Shown in pieces: positions 8,793-17,306 of a DNA stretch of 49,443 nucleotides. The DNA is from Candidatus Saccharimonadota bacterium (lineage in GTDB: Bacteria > Eremiobacterota > Xenobia > Xenobiales > Xenobiaceae), in NCBI GenBank assembly GCA_004554425.1, contig SFMI01000002.1, positions 1 through 49,443 on the forward strand. Direction: 5' to 3'. Under the pieces are notes generated by a model. That model was not told the origin of the DNA and did no database searches. It saw nothing but the letters and a program-made list of their open reading frames with translations. Position numbers and translations under genes: made by a program. Positions within the stretch are counted from its first letter, which is position 1; each line of letters begins with the position of its first letter.

Positions 8793-9037
8793 GTTATCGC
8801 ACTCCGATATTTGTAAACAAACTAAATCAAATTTTCTTGTAAAAAATTGAACAAACTGTCTTTCGCAGGCTGTTTTGTGGGGAAAACGGACGAGCGCAAG
8901 GCGGCGGATGAGAAAGCGCGTTCCCAAAAGTTGCCCAACGACAGCTTAGGTGGTTTCTATTATGAACGCTTGCTTCCTTCGCTTTTCCTATTTGTTTTCT
9001 GTCTGCCTTGCATATGCGTTGTGTTTGCACTCAATAT

Positions 9038-10309
9038 TTATTCTTGGCGATTGCATTCCAATACATCTTTATAGAAGACCGTTTTCCATTGTATATAAGT
9101 AATCATGGCGCCGCCAATTATAAAGCAAATAATTAACAGAGTTTCCATAGCCGTCATGCCCAAGCGCTCGGTAAAAACGCCTTGTAAAGCGGCGATAATG
9201 CTCATAGCTCCCCAGGCGGTAAAAGTATTTAAAGAGCCAAAGGCTGTTTTGTCACCAACACTAGGGAACATGTCAGGTACGCTAATAACTAAAGCCATAG
9301 AGTAAATACGATCTAAAGTCATAAAGATGGCAATAGCTGCCACGGCGGCGGTTATATTTAGTTTGCCATAAATAAAAATGGGCAAAAGCACCAGCGAAAG
9401 AATAATGCTAACCAAAAAAGTGGGGCGGTGGCCGAAGCGCTTCATAATGCTGTTGGTAAAGAAGTTGATAAGGCAATCGGCCAAACCGATAATAAGTAAG
9501 GCTAAGCTCACTTCTTTAAGGTCGAGCTTGTAGTGGTAGGGGAACCAAAGGCCGCACAAAGAGTAAAAGCCAAAGTAGGCCATGCGATTGATGGTTGAAC
9601 CCACATAATAAGTGATGGCGTGAGGTACGGCCAAAGCTTTTTTGTACGGTTCGACAATAGCTTTGCATACAGAAAAAAGGCTTTTAAAAGTTAAATTTTG
9701 GCATAAAGGTGAAGCTTTTTCGTCTTGAGGTTGGTCGCTGGGCTGCTCGCCTTCGTTTTTGTGTTCGGTTGGGTAAAAACAAGCTAAAGCCAAACCGCTG
9801 GCCGCCGTAAGCAAAGCAATAATTAGAATCGGTACACGCCAATTGAAATCGACTGTAAGCCAACCGGCCAGCGGTACGCCCACAGCTGTTGCTAAAGGGC
9901 GAGCCGACATTAAGACGGCGATCATAGCCGGGAAATAGGCTTTGGAAACGCCATGGAAAGTTAGGCTCCACATAATGGAAGCTACGAAGCCTGCTCCCAA
10001 GCCGGACAAGGCTCGCCAGACTAAGCCCAGCTCAAAGGAAGAAGAAAAAGCAAAGGCTGCTTGAGTGAGCGCTAAAAGGAGCGTGCACCAAAAGAGCAAT
10101 TTGCTTGATTTAAAAGCCGAAACTAGCGAAGGGCCAAAAATAAGGCCAGCTACGGTGCCGCCGGTACAAAAAGAAATGAACAGCAGAGCCGTATGGGCCG
10201 GAATGGCGAAGCTTTGGCCAATAACGTCAGCCATAGGAGAGATGGCATTGTCGATTGAATTGAAAGCAAAAATTAAAATAAAAGCTAAAACGACAACGAC
10301 TCTCTCCAT
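9038..10309 (-). CDS. Major facilitator superfamily transporter (drug/metabolite antiporter type)
   Basis: A 423-residue membrane protein with about 12 transmembrane segments and a polar loop after TM6 (residues about 175-210). The conserved MFS motif-A loop after TM2 is poor, but the TM4-TM5 region (RALSGLGAGFVASIMWSL, then a PLAGWL segment) resembles DHA1-type exporters. It starts at ATG 10309 with an AGAGG site. It lies 25 bases after the ATP-grasp ligase gene and so closes a three-gene operon with a radical SAM protein. This context suggests it exports, or takes up a precursor of, whatever those enzymes make. That link is inference; a stand-alone sugar or drug transporter is equally possible. 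Confidence 0.8.
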   Translation of the reverse strand: MERVVVVLAFILIFAFNSIDNAISPMADVIGQSFAIPAHTALLFISFCTGGTVAGLIFGPSLVSAFKSSKLLFWCTLLLALTQAAFAFSSSFELGLVWRALSGLGAGFVASIMWSLTFHGVSKAYFPAMIAVLMSARPLATAVGVPLAGWLTVDFNWRVPILIIALLTAASGLALACFYPTEHKNEGEQPSDQPQDEKASPLCQNLTFKSLFSVCKAIVEPYKKALAVPHAITYYVGSTINRMAYFGFYSLCGLWFPYHYKLDLKEVSLALLIIGLADCLINFFTNSIMKRFGHRPTFLVSIILSLVLLPIFIYGKLNITAAVAAIAIFMTLDRIYSMALVISVPDMFPSVGDKTAFGSLNTFTAWGAMSIIAALQGVFTERLGMTAMETLLIICFIIGGAMITYIQWKTVFYKDVLECNRQE

Positions 10310-10334
10310 AGTTGCGAACCTCTGATGTGCGAAA

Positions 10335-11657
10335 TTAGTGCAACTCTTTTAAGGCTCGAGCAGCTAGGGCCAGAGCAGACTCCACATATTCTTCGCTTTC
10401 GCCTAAAGCGGCCAGGGCCACGGTGCCATGAGTCGGCGGCGAAGTTATTACCAGTCCGCGTCTGCCTTTCGTTTTGTGCAAAAGGAGCGGTTCCCCTTCA
10501 TAGGTGAGTGAGCTCAATTTGGTTAGCAATTCGTCTGTATTGGCGGCTGTAGTAGGTAGCGACTCTCTGGAACTTATATGCAGGCTTGACCAATGTGATC
10601 CAAAAAAGTGTTTGGCTATGTCGACTACGTAACCAAAGCCATTGTGGCGGAAGTTGCATTCCAAAAAGACTGGCTCAAGCTTGCCTTGGGCGTTTCTGGC
10701 TAGGCCCCAATCCATATTTAGATAGCCCCTAGCTCCGGCTAGATAAACTGAACGACCCAAACGATTGATACCGGCCAATAGCTCGGACAGTGCCTCGTCC
10801 CCTTCTGGCCCCACCACATTGGCTGGATAATCAAAGCCACACCAGCCGCCGTGACTGTCGAATACTTGGCTATCTAAGCCTACGAAATGGCAACCTTGAT
10901 CGTCGATTAAGCTGAGCGAGCCGCAAACAGTTTCAAAGTCGAGAAAATGTTCTACTAATACTCTGCTGCCGCCGTACCAGTGAGGCAAAGCCGCTTTGAG
11001 TTCAGTTGCCGTTCCCGCTAAGTTGCCCGCACCGCCAGCTGATTGGATCTTTCTCAACATAAGTTGAGGCTGAGTCTGGCCGCTTTGCTCGGTCAGCTGA
11101 GCCGACACAGTATCTATAGTGCGCTCTAAAGTAGTTAAACTGTCGGCACACATGCCTGGAGGCACATGGCAACCTGCGCCTATAGCTAAAGCTTTGCAAA
11201 AGTCTTTGCTATTGAGATTGTCGATTAAGCCCAAAGCCAAATATTTTTGGGCGGTGCCTTTTACGGGCAGTTCCAGTTGTTGACCAAGCTCAAAAATAGG
11301 TTCGGTTTGAATATAGGGCTCGACAAACCAGTCTTCACCTTGACAGCGCTCTTTGATAGCTTGTAAGGCGTCAGTATCGGCTTTAATAGCGTCGGTTAAA
11401 AGGCAGCTTGAAGCCATTTTGACATTGATAACCGTTTGCTCAGGAGAGCCTAAATTGAGCAAAGAGCAGATATACTTTTGAAAGGAAGGCTCAATGGGAG
11501 TAGGCGTTACCAACACGTCGCCTGGGTTGAGCGAGCAAAGAAAGCGGGGAAATACTTTTAAGGTTTTATGCCGAAAAAACTCATCGAAGCCACCTTCTGA
11601 TGTAGGAATCACATTTTCGGCGTTGGGCAAAAAAAGTTTAGGCATAGAATTTGCCAT
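10335..11657 (-). CDS. ATP-grasp domain protein, probable carboxylate-amine (peptide) ligase
   Basis: A 440-residue protein. Residues about 1-130 form a pre-ATP-grasp region (VLVTPTPIEPSF). The ATP-grasp fold follows, with LMLRKIQSAGGAGNLAG (199-215) as the nucleotide-covering loop, VLVEHFLDF (233-241), and the metal-binding strand EPVFLECNFRHNGFGY (328-343), in which Glu and Asn are the expected Mg ligands. Such enzymes join a carboxylate to an amine using ATP. The order of domains resembles stand-alone peptide ligases of the PGM1 kind more than biotin or purine enzymes. It overlaps the radical SAM gene by 20 bases and is followed by an MFS gene. ATG at 11645 is an alternative start. The substrate is unknown; the ATP-grasp assignment is firm. 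Confidence 0.75.
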   Translation of the reverse strand: MANSMPKLFLPNAENVIPTSEGGFDEFFRHKTLKVFPRFLCSLNPGDVLVTPTPIEPSFQKYICSLLNLGSPEQTVINVKMASSCLLTDAIKADTDALQAIKERCQGEDWFVEPYIQTEPIFELGQQLELPVKGTAQKYLALGLIDNLNSKDFCKALAIGAGCHVPPGMCADSLTTLERTIDTVSAQLTEQSGQTQPQLMLRKIQSAGGAGNLAGTATELKAALPHWYGGSRVLVEHFLDFETVCGSLSLIDDQGCHFVGLDSQVFDSHGGWCGFDYPANVVGPEGDEALSELLAGINRLGRSVYLAGARGYLNMDWGLARNAQGKLEPVFLECNFRHNGFGYVVDIAKHFFGSHWSSLHISSRESLPTTAANTDELLTKLSSLTYEGEPLLLHKTKGRRGLVITSPPTHGTVALAALGESEEYVESALALAARALKELH

Positions 11658-12600
11658 CGCAAAGCATATTGCGAGGATATTTATTCAAGTTTAAGCCGCG
11701 AATGCTTTTTAAGGAGCAGAGCACAAATTGGAAATCGCGCTGCATAAGAGCAGTGGCTACTTTATCTACGGAAGCTAAGGCTACCTCGTTCTTTTGCGCA
11801 AAGGAAACGGTATCGTCTTGGCCGGGCAAAATTTTACGGCTGGCATCAAAATCGTAGCGGGACAAGATTTTATCCAATTCGGCCGGTTCTAAAGCTTGGC
11901 GTATTGAATCCATAATGCCGGGCGAGAAGAGTAAATAAGACCACATGACTCGCTTCAAATGGTGCTGCTCTAATAAGTCGAGGAAAGGTAAAAGAGCGTC
12001 ATCGCGGTCGTCAATTTGAGCAATAAAAGGATCGAGGTGAATAGTTGTTTGACAGCCAGCTTGGCAAATTTCTTCAGCAGCTTCCAAACGAGGTTTTAAA
12101 GGCTTTAAGTTTTTCACAAACTTGGCCAAGGGGTTGGGATTGAGCATAACCGAAGGACTGAAAGCGGCGTTATAGGAAAACTTTTCGCGCCATTTACTCA
12201 TTAAGTCGATGATCTCGCGGTTAGGCAATCCTTTAGTAGTGATAATAACGCGATTTACTTTAGAAGCGCTGAGAATTTTCAATATTTCTAAGCTTAAGCC
12301 GTTTTCTACGAATTTAGGCGTAAAAATATCGGTGTAGCGAGAAAGCTTCAATATGTTAATATTGCCGGAATTGGTTTCTTCGTGGATGCGGCGCAACAAT
12401 TCTTCTTCTGGTAAAAGAAGGGCTGGATCGTTAAACTTAGCTTGCAATTCGGTTAAAGTATTGTTGACGGCTACGCGAGAGCGGGCGTAGCAATAAGGAC
12501 AATTGTGTTGGCAACCAACCCAAGGTTCTAAATAGTGATATTTTCCATACCAGCATGTTCCTAAGGAACCGGGAGCAAATAAAGTTACTTCTTCTTCCAT
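11638..12600 (-). CDS. SPL-family radical SAM protein
   Basis: A 320-residue protein from ATG 12600. The iron-sulfur cluster motif CxxxCxxC is C30, C34 and C37 in GCQHNCPYCYAR, the pattern of the spore-photoproduct-lyase-like (SPL) branch of radical SAM enzymes. Further family features are a basic ITTKGLPNREI strand and HLDPFIAQIDDRD. SPL relatives repair thymine dimers or act on unknown substrates, and no spore genes accompany this one. A TTG at 12648 in the same frame would add 16 residues but has no better ribosome site. It starts an operon with the ATP-grasp ligase (20-base overlap) and the MFS transporter. The radical SAM assignment is certain; the reaction is not known. Confidence 0.85.
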   Translation of the reverse strand: MEEEVTLFAPGSLGTCWYGKYHYLEPWVGCQHNCPYCYARSRVAVNNTLTELQAKFNDPALLLPEEELLRRIHEETNSGNINILKLSRYTDIFTPKFVENGLSLEILKILSASKVNRVIITTKGLPNREIIDLMSKWREKFSYNAAFSPSVMLNPNPLAKFVKNLKPLKPRLEAAEEICQAGCQTTIHLDPFIAQIDDRDDALLPFLDLLEQHHLKRVMWSYLLFSPGIMDSIRQALEPAELDKILSRYDFDASRKILPGQDDTVSFAQKNEVALASVDKVATALMQRDFQFVLCSLKSIRGLNLNKYPRNMLCDGKFYA

Positions 12601-12720
12601 CTGTACATGTTCTCGTTTATTCAAAAGATTTTGTTTGCTAAAAAGCAAAAAATAGGTCTGACCCAGGGAAAAAATACAGTATATAGGTCGCTTTTTTGGT
12701 AAAAATTAAGCCGCAAAAGC

Positions 12721-12753
12721 AAAAAAAAAACAATAATGTTATCCCTATTATTG
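12721..12753 (-). terminator. Terminator-like hairpin with ten-T tail
   Basis: A 7-bp AT-rich inverted repeat CAATAAT/ATTATTG (12731-12737 with 12747-12753) is followed on the minus strand by exactly ten T (12730-12721). The stem is weak but the tail is strong. It is the second of two terminators between the methyltransferase and radical SAM operons. Confidence 0.6.
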
Positions 12754-12760
12754 TCTCACA

Positions 12761-12793
12761 CAAACAATAAAGCCGCAACTAAAAAGCGCGGCT
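12761..12793 (-). terminator. Terminator after the methyltransferase gene
   Basis: The inverted repeat AGCCGC/GCGGCT (12771-12776 with 12788-12793) has an 11-base loop. On the minus strand it is followed by a T-rich TTATTGTTTG. It lies about 35 bases past the methyltransferase stop. Confidence 0.65.
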
Positions 12794-12828
12794 TCAGGTG
12801 CGATTATAGACAAAAATAAGGGGCGTCT

Positions 12829-13491
12829 TTATCTTTTTTGCAACATTATACCGCCGTAAAAGGAACATTTAGGCATAAGGGCTATCAATTTAAAGCCTAC
12901 TTTCTCCAGGCAGCTCTGCCAATATTTTACGCCACAGGGAAATTCGTTGAGAAAGCTGTTCATAACGTCATGCTCTTTGGCTTTCCAGGCTTCTCCATAA
13001 TATTGGGCTGCTTGTTCTTTCAATTTTTCCCAATTGGCCATAAGTTCGTGACGCTCAAATTCGAAAAATATACCGTCTTCAATATATAATAGAGCGCCGC
13101 TTTTGAAAGCCGGGCCGATATTTTCGGCAAATATAGCCTTCTCTGCATCGGTTAGGTGGTGCAAAGCTTTGCGGGAAAAACCTTTAGTAAACATATTGGG
13201 CTGCGGCTTGTAAGACGTAAAGGAAGAACAAATAAGCTCGGCATTGGGACAATGGCTCAAGTTTTTACTGGTAAGCTCGATTTGCAATTTGGAAATATCT
13301 AGGCCATATACTTTTTTAGCTTTAGTAGAAGCTAAATTTAAAAATTCACCATTGCCGCAGCCAAAATCTATCAATGTATCATCGACTCCAACTTGCAGCA
13401 AGTTTAGACATTGCTTAAAGTAGTCGGCTTCTGTGGCATAATTTCGGTTGTAATAAGCTACATATTCGTCGTTTAGCCAATTTTCTTCCAT
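12829..13491 (-). CDS. Class I SAM-dependent methyltransferase
   Basis: A 220-residue cytoplasmic protein. Motif I LIDFGCGNGEF (40-50) is the SAM-binding glycine loop, and the acidic end of strand 2 is VYGLDIS. The rest follows the Rossmann order of small-molecule methyltransferases, with an ALHHLT helix in the middle. A good AGGAGA site lies before ATG 13491, only 12 bases after the glycosyltransferase stop, so it is the last gene of a three-gene operon. Substrate unknown: a lipid, sugar or quinone-like acceptor would fit the glycosyltransferase neighbour, but nothing in the sequence decides this. Confidence 0.85.
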   Translation of the reverse strand: MEENWLNDEYVAYYNRNYATEADYFKQCLNLLQVGVDDTLIDFGCGNGEFLNLASTKAKKVYGLDISKLQIELTSKNLSHCPNAELICSSFTSYKPQPNMFTKGFSRKALHHLTDAEKAIFAENIGPAFKSGALLYIEDGIFFEFERHELMANWEKLKEQAAQYYGEAWKAKEHDVMNSFLNEFPCGVKYWQSCLEKVGFKLIALMPKCSFYGGIMLQKR

Positions 13492-13503
13492 GGCGACGTC
13501 TCC

Positions 13504-14253
13504 TTATTTGTTCCTTGGAAAGGGAGTGTAAGGCACTTTGGTGCGTTGGGGATGGTTCTTTAACCAGTAGAGGGTAAGAGCCCATAAGTGTTTGAGATAA
13601 TTGACGATTTCGCCGCCGCCAAATTTACTTTTGCCAGCCAGGCGATCTTCAAAAATGAAAGGCACTTCGGTGACCGTCTTATAATGGCCCTTAATTAAAA
13701 CTTCCAAGTTAATTTTAAAGCCAATAGGATTGAGCTGGACGCCTTCAATCACTTGGCGACGCATAAGCATGTAGCCGCTAGTTACGTCGTTAACTGGACA
13801 AATTAGCCAACCCATGGCTACGGCTGTTAGGGAAGTAATGCGTCGATACCAAGGCCAATTGCGCACCCCGCCACCTTTGATATAACGGCTACCCATAGCA
13901 ATATCGGCGCCGCCGTTAGTTATAGAATAGACCATATCGGGCAAAATGTTGGGATCGTGAGACAAATCGGCATCAATTACTCCCAAAATTTCGCCTTTTC
14001 CGGCTTGCCAACCGGCGATAACAGCAGAGGAAAGACCAAGCTTACCGCTTCTTTTGACTACTGTAATACGTCCTTGGTATTGCTCGCTGAGTTTTTCAGC
14101 TAGAGCGGCTGTGCCGTCGGGAGAATTGTCGTCTACTACGACTAGTTCTCCACTGATAGAAGCTTTGTCTAAGGCTGCGAATACTTTTTCAGCCAAAACG
14201 GGCAGAGTCTCTTTTTCATTGTAAGTAGGGACGACCAGCGAAAGTTGGATCAT
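13504..14253 (-). CDS. GT2 glycosyltransferase, polyprenyl-phosphate mannose synthase-like
   Basis: A 249-residue family-2 glycosyltransferase. The nucleotide-binding segment VVVDDNSPDGT (38-48) and the catalytic metal motif DADLSHDP (94-101) match dolichol-phosphate mannose synthase (DPM1) and its bacterial relatives, which move a sugar from GDP- or UDP-sugar to a polyprenyl phosphate at the membrane. MGSRYIKGG and the FEDRLAGKSKFGGGEI tail also belong to this group. It has no C-terminal transmembrane pair, so it is the soluble type. It begins one base after the stop of the DsrE-like gene. The product probably feeds an inner-membrane glycan or lipid pathway; the sugar is not known. Confidence 0.88.
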   Translation of the reverse strand: MIQLSLVVPTYNEKETLPVLAEKVFAALDKASISGELVVVDDNSPDGTAALAEKLSEQYQGRITVVKRSGKLGLSSAVIAGWQAGKGEILGVIDADLSHDPNILPDMVYSITNGGADIAMGSRYIKGGGVRNWPWYRRITSLTAVAMGWLICPVNDVTSGYMLMRRQVIEGVQLNPIGFKINLEVLIKGHYKTVTEVPFIFEDRLAGKSKFGGGEIVNYLKHLWALTLYWLKNHPQRTKVPYTPFPRNK

Positions 14254-14254
14254 T

Positions 14255-14719
14255 TTAAAAACGTATAACCTTTTCTGATTTAAGACAAATTTCTAGAATG
14301 AGGTGAGTAGAAACCAAATGGCCGACTTTTATTTCCTCGTTTAAGGACAACTTTTGCACTGAATGCTCGCAAATACGCAAAGAACAACCGCGTTTTTGCA
14401 AAAGTTGCAAAGTGGGCAGCAATTTAGAACTTTCGGTGCACAAGCGCACCGCTTCGTGCATAAAAATCAGGAACTGGGGCAACTCTTGCAAATTGTTTAA
14501 GCCAGTAATAACGTTATGCAAAAGCTCTTCACCCAAAGCGTCGGGAGCTCCGATATAGGGCTGGCAAATGATAATAGCGCCGCGAAATTTGTGAGCATCC
14601 GATCCTGCCAGTGGGGAAGATTCGGCAAAGGGGCGTCCGCTGCGCAAAGCACCCAAATAGTATTGGAGATCTTTTTCTTCAAAGCACTCAGGAGTAGTAA
14701 GACTCACTTTTTCCTTCAA
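14255..14719 (-). CDS. DsrE/YedF-like small protein
   Basis: A 154-residue protein. The C-terminal 95 residues follow the DsrE fold of YedF, the sulfurtransferase-like protein linked to selenium metabolism: GEELLHNVITGL, FLIFMHEAVRLCTES, then LLQKRGCSLRIC and a VSTHLILEI...KVIRF ending. YedF normally also has an N-terminal TusA domain; here the N-terminus is different and short. The Cys pair usually seen in that fold (CGTC) reads CEHS here, so the second Cys is missing. It is the first gene of the operon with the glycosyltransferase and methyltransferase. Function unknown; sulfur relay is possible but weakened by the lost Cys. Confidence 0.55.
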   Translation of the reverse strand: MKEKVSLTTPECFEEKDLQYYLGALRSGRPFAESSPLAGSDAHKFRGAIIICQPYIGAPDALGEELLHNVITGLNNLQELPQFLIFMHEAVRLCTESSKLLPTLQLLQKRGCSLRICEHSVQKLSLNEEIKVGHLVSTHLILEICLKSEKVIRF

Positions 14720-14944
14720 CTCTCAAAACTTCTTTGCTGTCTGGGGCGGCCTTTCAAGTTCGGCGTCCTTTACCCCTTCCCGCTTACTTCTTTTGGGCCC
14801 TCTAGTCTTGACTTGCGTGATGGGGGACCTTGCGCTGACGGCAGGAATAGGCGCTGAAACAAAGAATGCGCGACAGGATACGGCTCGGCAGAGTCATCTT
14901 TGGCTGGCGTACTGCCGCGCCCCTTGGAAGGTTAGACTGTCACC

Positions 14945-16360
14945 ATGAATTCATTTGCGAGCGCCGAGATCAAAAATAGATTAAAGCGCTTGATTTGCGG
15001 TTTCCGTTGGCGTGCTGTGGTTATGGTGGCCGTGATCTACCTATTCTCTTTCAGTATTGTAGCCTCTTCTGTAATCTATTTGGCCCGCACTCGAGGAGAA
15101 GAAGAACTTTCCGCCGCTTTGGTACAGAGCGTGAAAGCTTTTGGCTACACTAGTACGCGCGATTTCGAAACTTCCGTCACCCAGGCCGAATTTTTGGCCG
15201 CCGATTCTTGGCTAGATGCCTACAGAAACAGCACCAATTTAAAGCACAGTTTCGATTCTCTTTCTGAAGCCGACAAAAAGGCGCTTGACAGTGATATGCT
15301 CACCGCTTTAGCCAATATCTCCAAAGACGCGGTGGCCGTTGTCGATACCGAGGGAAATGTCTGTTTCTTTGCTGAGCGTACTGCGCCTAAAGAAAAAGGT
15401 GGCGGTACCCCTTCTGAAGCCAATTTCGGCAAAGCGGAGACTGACACTAAAAAAGGCGAGTACGCTGATATAGCCAATTCACCCAAGAATATTGACAAAC
15501 TTGACGCCGACTTCCTCGGCTCCGTCTTTAAGTTCGGTGAAGCAAGCAAAGGATGTTTGCGCTTTTCCTCTTCATCTTCTGCACCTTTATATAATGTGGT
15601 GGCTGTAGCTCTGAATAAAGGTGCCAAAGACGAGAAAAAGAAAAATGGCGCTTTACTTTTAGCTGAGCGTATTGACGATAAAGCGCTAGTTAAATGGAGC
15701 CAGAATATGCCTCCTGGCCTTTTGGTGCTGGTAGCCCAAGGTAAAGTATTTTCCGCCTACGATAAGCGCTCCGATTCTCGTCCTACTCCTACTATTGCTG
15801 CCGAATTGGACAAGATGCTCAAATATTGGAATCCGCGCCAAAATTTGGATGAATCCGGCAAAGGCAGTTCTCAGTTTAAGATTAGCAGCTCCAACGTCAA
15901 GTTGGCTGGCAAAACTTGGAAAGCGGCCGTAGCTGAATTAGATAGCAGCAAAAAACGTGAAGCGGCTGCTTATGTAGTATTTTTAGCCGATCCTATGAAT
16001 TTGGATCAAGAAATAAAACAACACATTTGGGTTTTGGGCATTTGCTTGGCCGTCACTTTGATTATGCAAAGCGTTTTGGTCTATTTCTTAAGTCCAGTAT
16101 GCTTGCGTTTTGCCAGAGCCCATTTGCAAGCTGGCTCAGCTCATTTGGTCTCTTTGGAAGTAAAGTCGCGCCAAACACAAATTTTAGCTGCTCAAAGTAC
16201 GGCTGCTTCCGAGCCTTCTTCGGCTGTTGCTCCTGTGGCAGATCCAGCGTCTGCTGCTGAAACTAAAGCTTCGGGGGCTCCTTCCCCAGAGTTGACTGCA
16301 CCTTCTGCCAATTCTAGCTCGGCGGCGCCAGCTTCTCCTACTACCGAAGCTAAAAAGTAA
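14945..16360 (+). CDS. Two-TM membrane protein with a large extracytoplasmic domain, function unknown
   Basis: A 471-residue protein. A basic N-terminus leads to TM1 (about 25-47). An extracytoplasmic domain follows (about 48-355), with a DAVAVVDTEGNVCFF strand pattern like the Cache/PDC sensor fold. TM2 lies at about 358-380. The cytoplasmic tail (about 400-471) is rich in Ala, Ser, Pro and Thr with no known domain. This is the layout of a sensory receptor that lacks an output domain. It starts at ATG 14945 with a GGAAGG site about 14 bases away. tlyA follows 85 bases later with a weak terminator between. I do not recognise a named family. Confidence 0.6.
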   Translation: MNSFASAEIKNRLKRLICGFRWRAVVMVAVIYLFSFSIVASSVIYLARTRGEEELSAALVQSVKAFGYTSTRDFETSVTQAEFLAADSWLDAYRNSTNLKHSFDSLSEADKKALDSDMLTALANISKDAVAVVDTEGNVCFFAERTAPKEKGGGTPSEANFGKAETDTKKGEYADIANSPKNIDKLDADFLGSVFKFGEASKGCLRFSSSSSAPLYNVVAVALNKGAKDEKKKNGALLLAERIDDKALVKWSQNMPPGLLVLVAQGKVFSAYDKRSDSRPTPTIAAELDKMLKYWNPRQNLDESGKGSSQFKISSSNVKLAGKTWKAAVAELDSSKKREAAAYVVFLADPMNLDQEIKQHIWVLGICLAVTLIMQSVLVYFLSPVCLRFARAHLQAGSAHLVSLEVKSRQTQILAAQSTAASEPSSAVAPVADPASAAETKASGAPSPELTAPSANSSSAAPASPTTEAKK

Positions 16361-16394
16361 TTTTTCTACCCTTTGAACATTAAATTAAGAGGCT

Positions 16395-16418
16395 AAGGCT
16401 GAGCTTTGGCCTTTTTTC
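16395..16418 (+). terminator. Weak terminator-like hairpin before tlyA
   Basis: The short stem AAGGC/GCCTT (16395-16399 with 16409-16413) runs into six T (16412-16417). It is too short to block transcription fully. Confidence 0.4.
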
Positions 16419-16445
16419 TTGAAATAAAAGAAAGCTGCTTTCCCT

Positions 16446-17273
16446 ATGAAAAAACCTAAAGTGCGCCTTGATTTGCTTTTAGTGGAGCGAGCTTTAGCTC
16501 CCACTCGAGAAAAAGCTAAATCGCTTTTGATGACCGGTCAAATTTTTGTTAATGGCGTGTGTCGCGACAAAGCCGGCTTTTTAGTCGACGAAGAATCAGA
16601 AATAACTATCCAAGGGCGAGGCATTCCTTTCTCTAGTCGTGGTGGTTTCAAGTTAGAAAAAGCTTTAAATACCTTCGAAATATCGCCGGAAGGCAAAGTT
16701 GTAGCCGACTTGGGAGCTTCTACCGGTGGTTTTACCGATTGCTTACTTAAAGGCGGTGCTGCTAAAGTTTATGCTGTCGATGTAGGTAAGGGCCTTTTGG
16801 ATTATAAGCTTATCCAAGATAGTCGCGTTGTGGTTATGGATCGCACTAATGCTCGCTATTTAACTCCAGATATGTTTGCTGAGCCCTTAGACTTGGTTAC
16901 CATGGACTTATCTTTTATTTCTTTAGAGCTTATTTTGCCCGCTGCTAAAGAGCTTTTAGCGTCTAATGGTAGGATCGTCTGTCTAATTAAACCCCAATTT
17001 GAAGCGGGCCCTAAAAATATCAAAGGCGGCGTAGTGCGTCGTCCTGAAGTTCATGAACAGGTTTTAACTAAGTTTATAGCTTTTTGTCAAAGTATAGGTT
17101 TGCACGTAGAAAAACTTACTTTTTCGCCCATAAAAGGGCCGGCCGGTAATATTGAGTTTTTGGCTTGTTTAGCTAATGCTGACCAGGAAAACCGAGGCGA
17201 CGAGCCAAAAAATAGCGAGCAAGCTTGGGATGTAAAAGAATTGGTTGCTCAAGCTTGGCAAGAAGCCAAGTAG
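16446..17273 (+). CDS. tlyA: TlyA-family rRNA 2'-O-methyltransferase (hemolysin A family)
   Basis: A 275-residue protein. An S4 RNA-binding domain (about 6-66, VRLDLLLVERAL...FVNG) is followed by an FtsJ/RrmJ-like methyltransferase: the VVADLGASTGGFTDCLL SAM motif (about 84-100), DLSFISLEL and IKPQFEAGP. TlyA proteins 2'-O-methylate cytidines in 16S and 23S rRNA; the old name hemolysin reflects an indirect phenotype. The last 30 residues are an acidic extension. It starts at ATG 16446 and is followed after 33 bases by an MCE-protein gene, so the two may be co-transcribed. Assignment is secure at family level. Confidence 0.92.
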   Translation: MKKPKVRLDLLLVERALAPTREKAKSLLMTGQIFVNGVCRDKAGFLVDEESEITIQGRGIPFSSRGGFKLEKALNTFEISPEGKVVADLGASTGGFTDCLLKGGAAKVYAVDVGKGLLDYKLIQDSRVVVMDRTNARYLTPDMFAEPLDLVTMDLSFISLELILPAAKELLASNGRIVCLIKPQFEAGPKNIKGGVVRRPEVHEQVLTKFIAFCQSIGLHVEKLTFSPIKGPAGNIEFLACLANADQENRGDEPKNSEQAWDVKELVAQAWQEAK

Positions 17274-17306
17274 CTTCAGACAAAACTGATTAAGGAGAAA
17301 ATCAAT

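Noticed and set aside
8847..9074. A 75-codon plus-strand frame in the gap upstream of secA.
   Set aside because: No ribosome site, no family resemblance, and it runs into the MFS gene on the other strand.
12739..12750. TAGGGATAAC on the minus strand, resembling the start of the I-SceI homing endonuclease site.
   Set aside because: Only the first half matches, it lies inside a terminator loop, and no endonuclease gene or intron is present.
14516..14857. A 113-codon plus-strand frame over the DsrE-like gene.
   Set aside because: It is antisense to a gene with a recognisable fold and has no ribosome site or family match.
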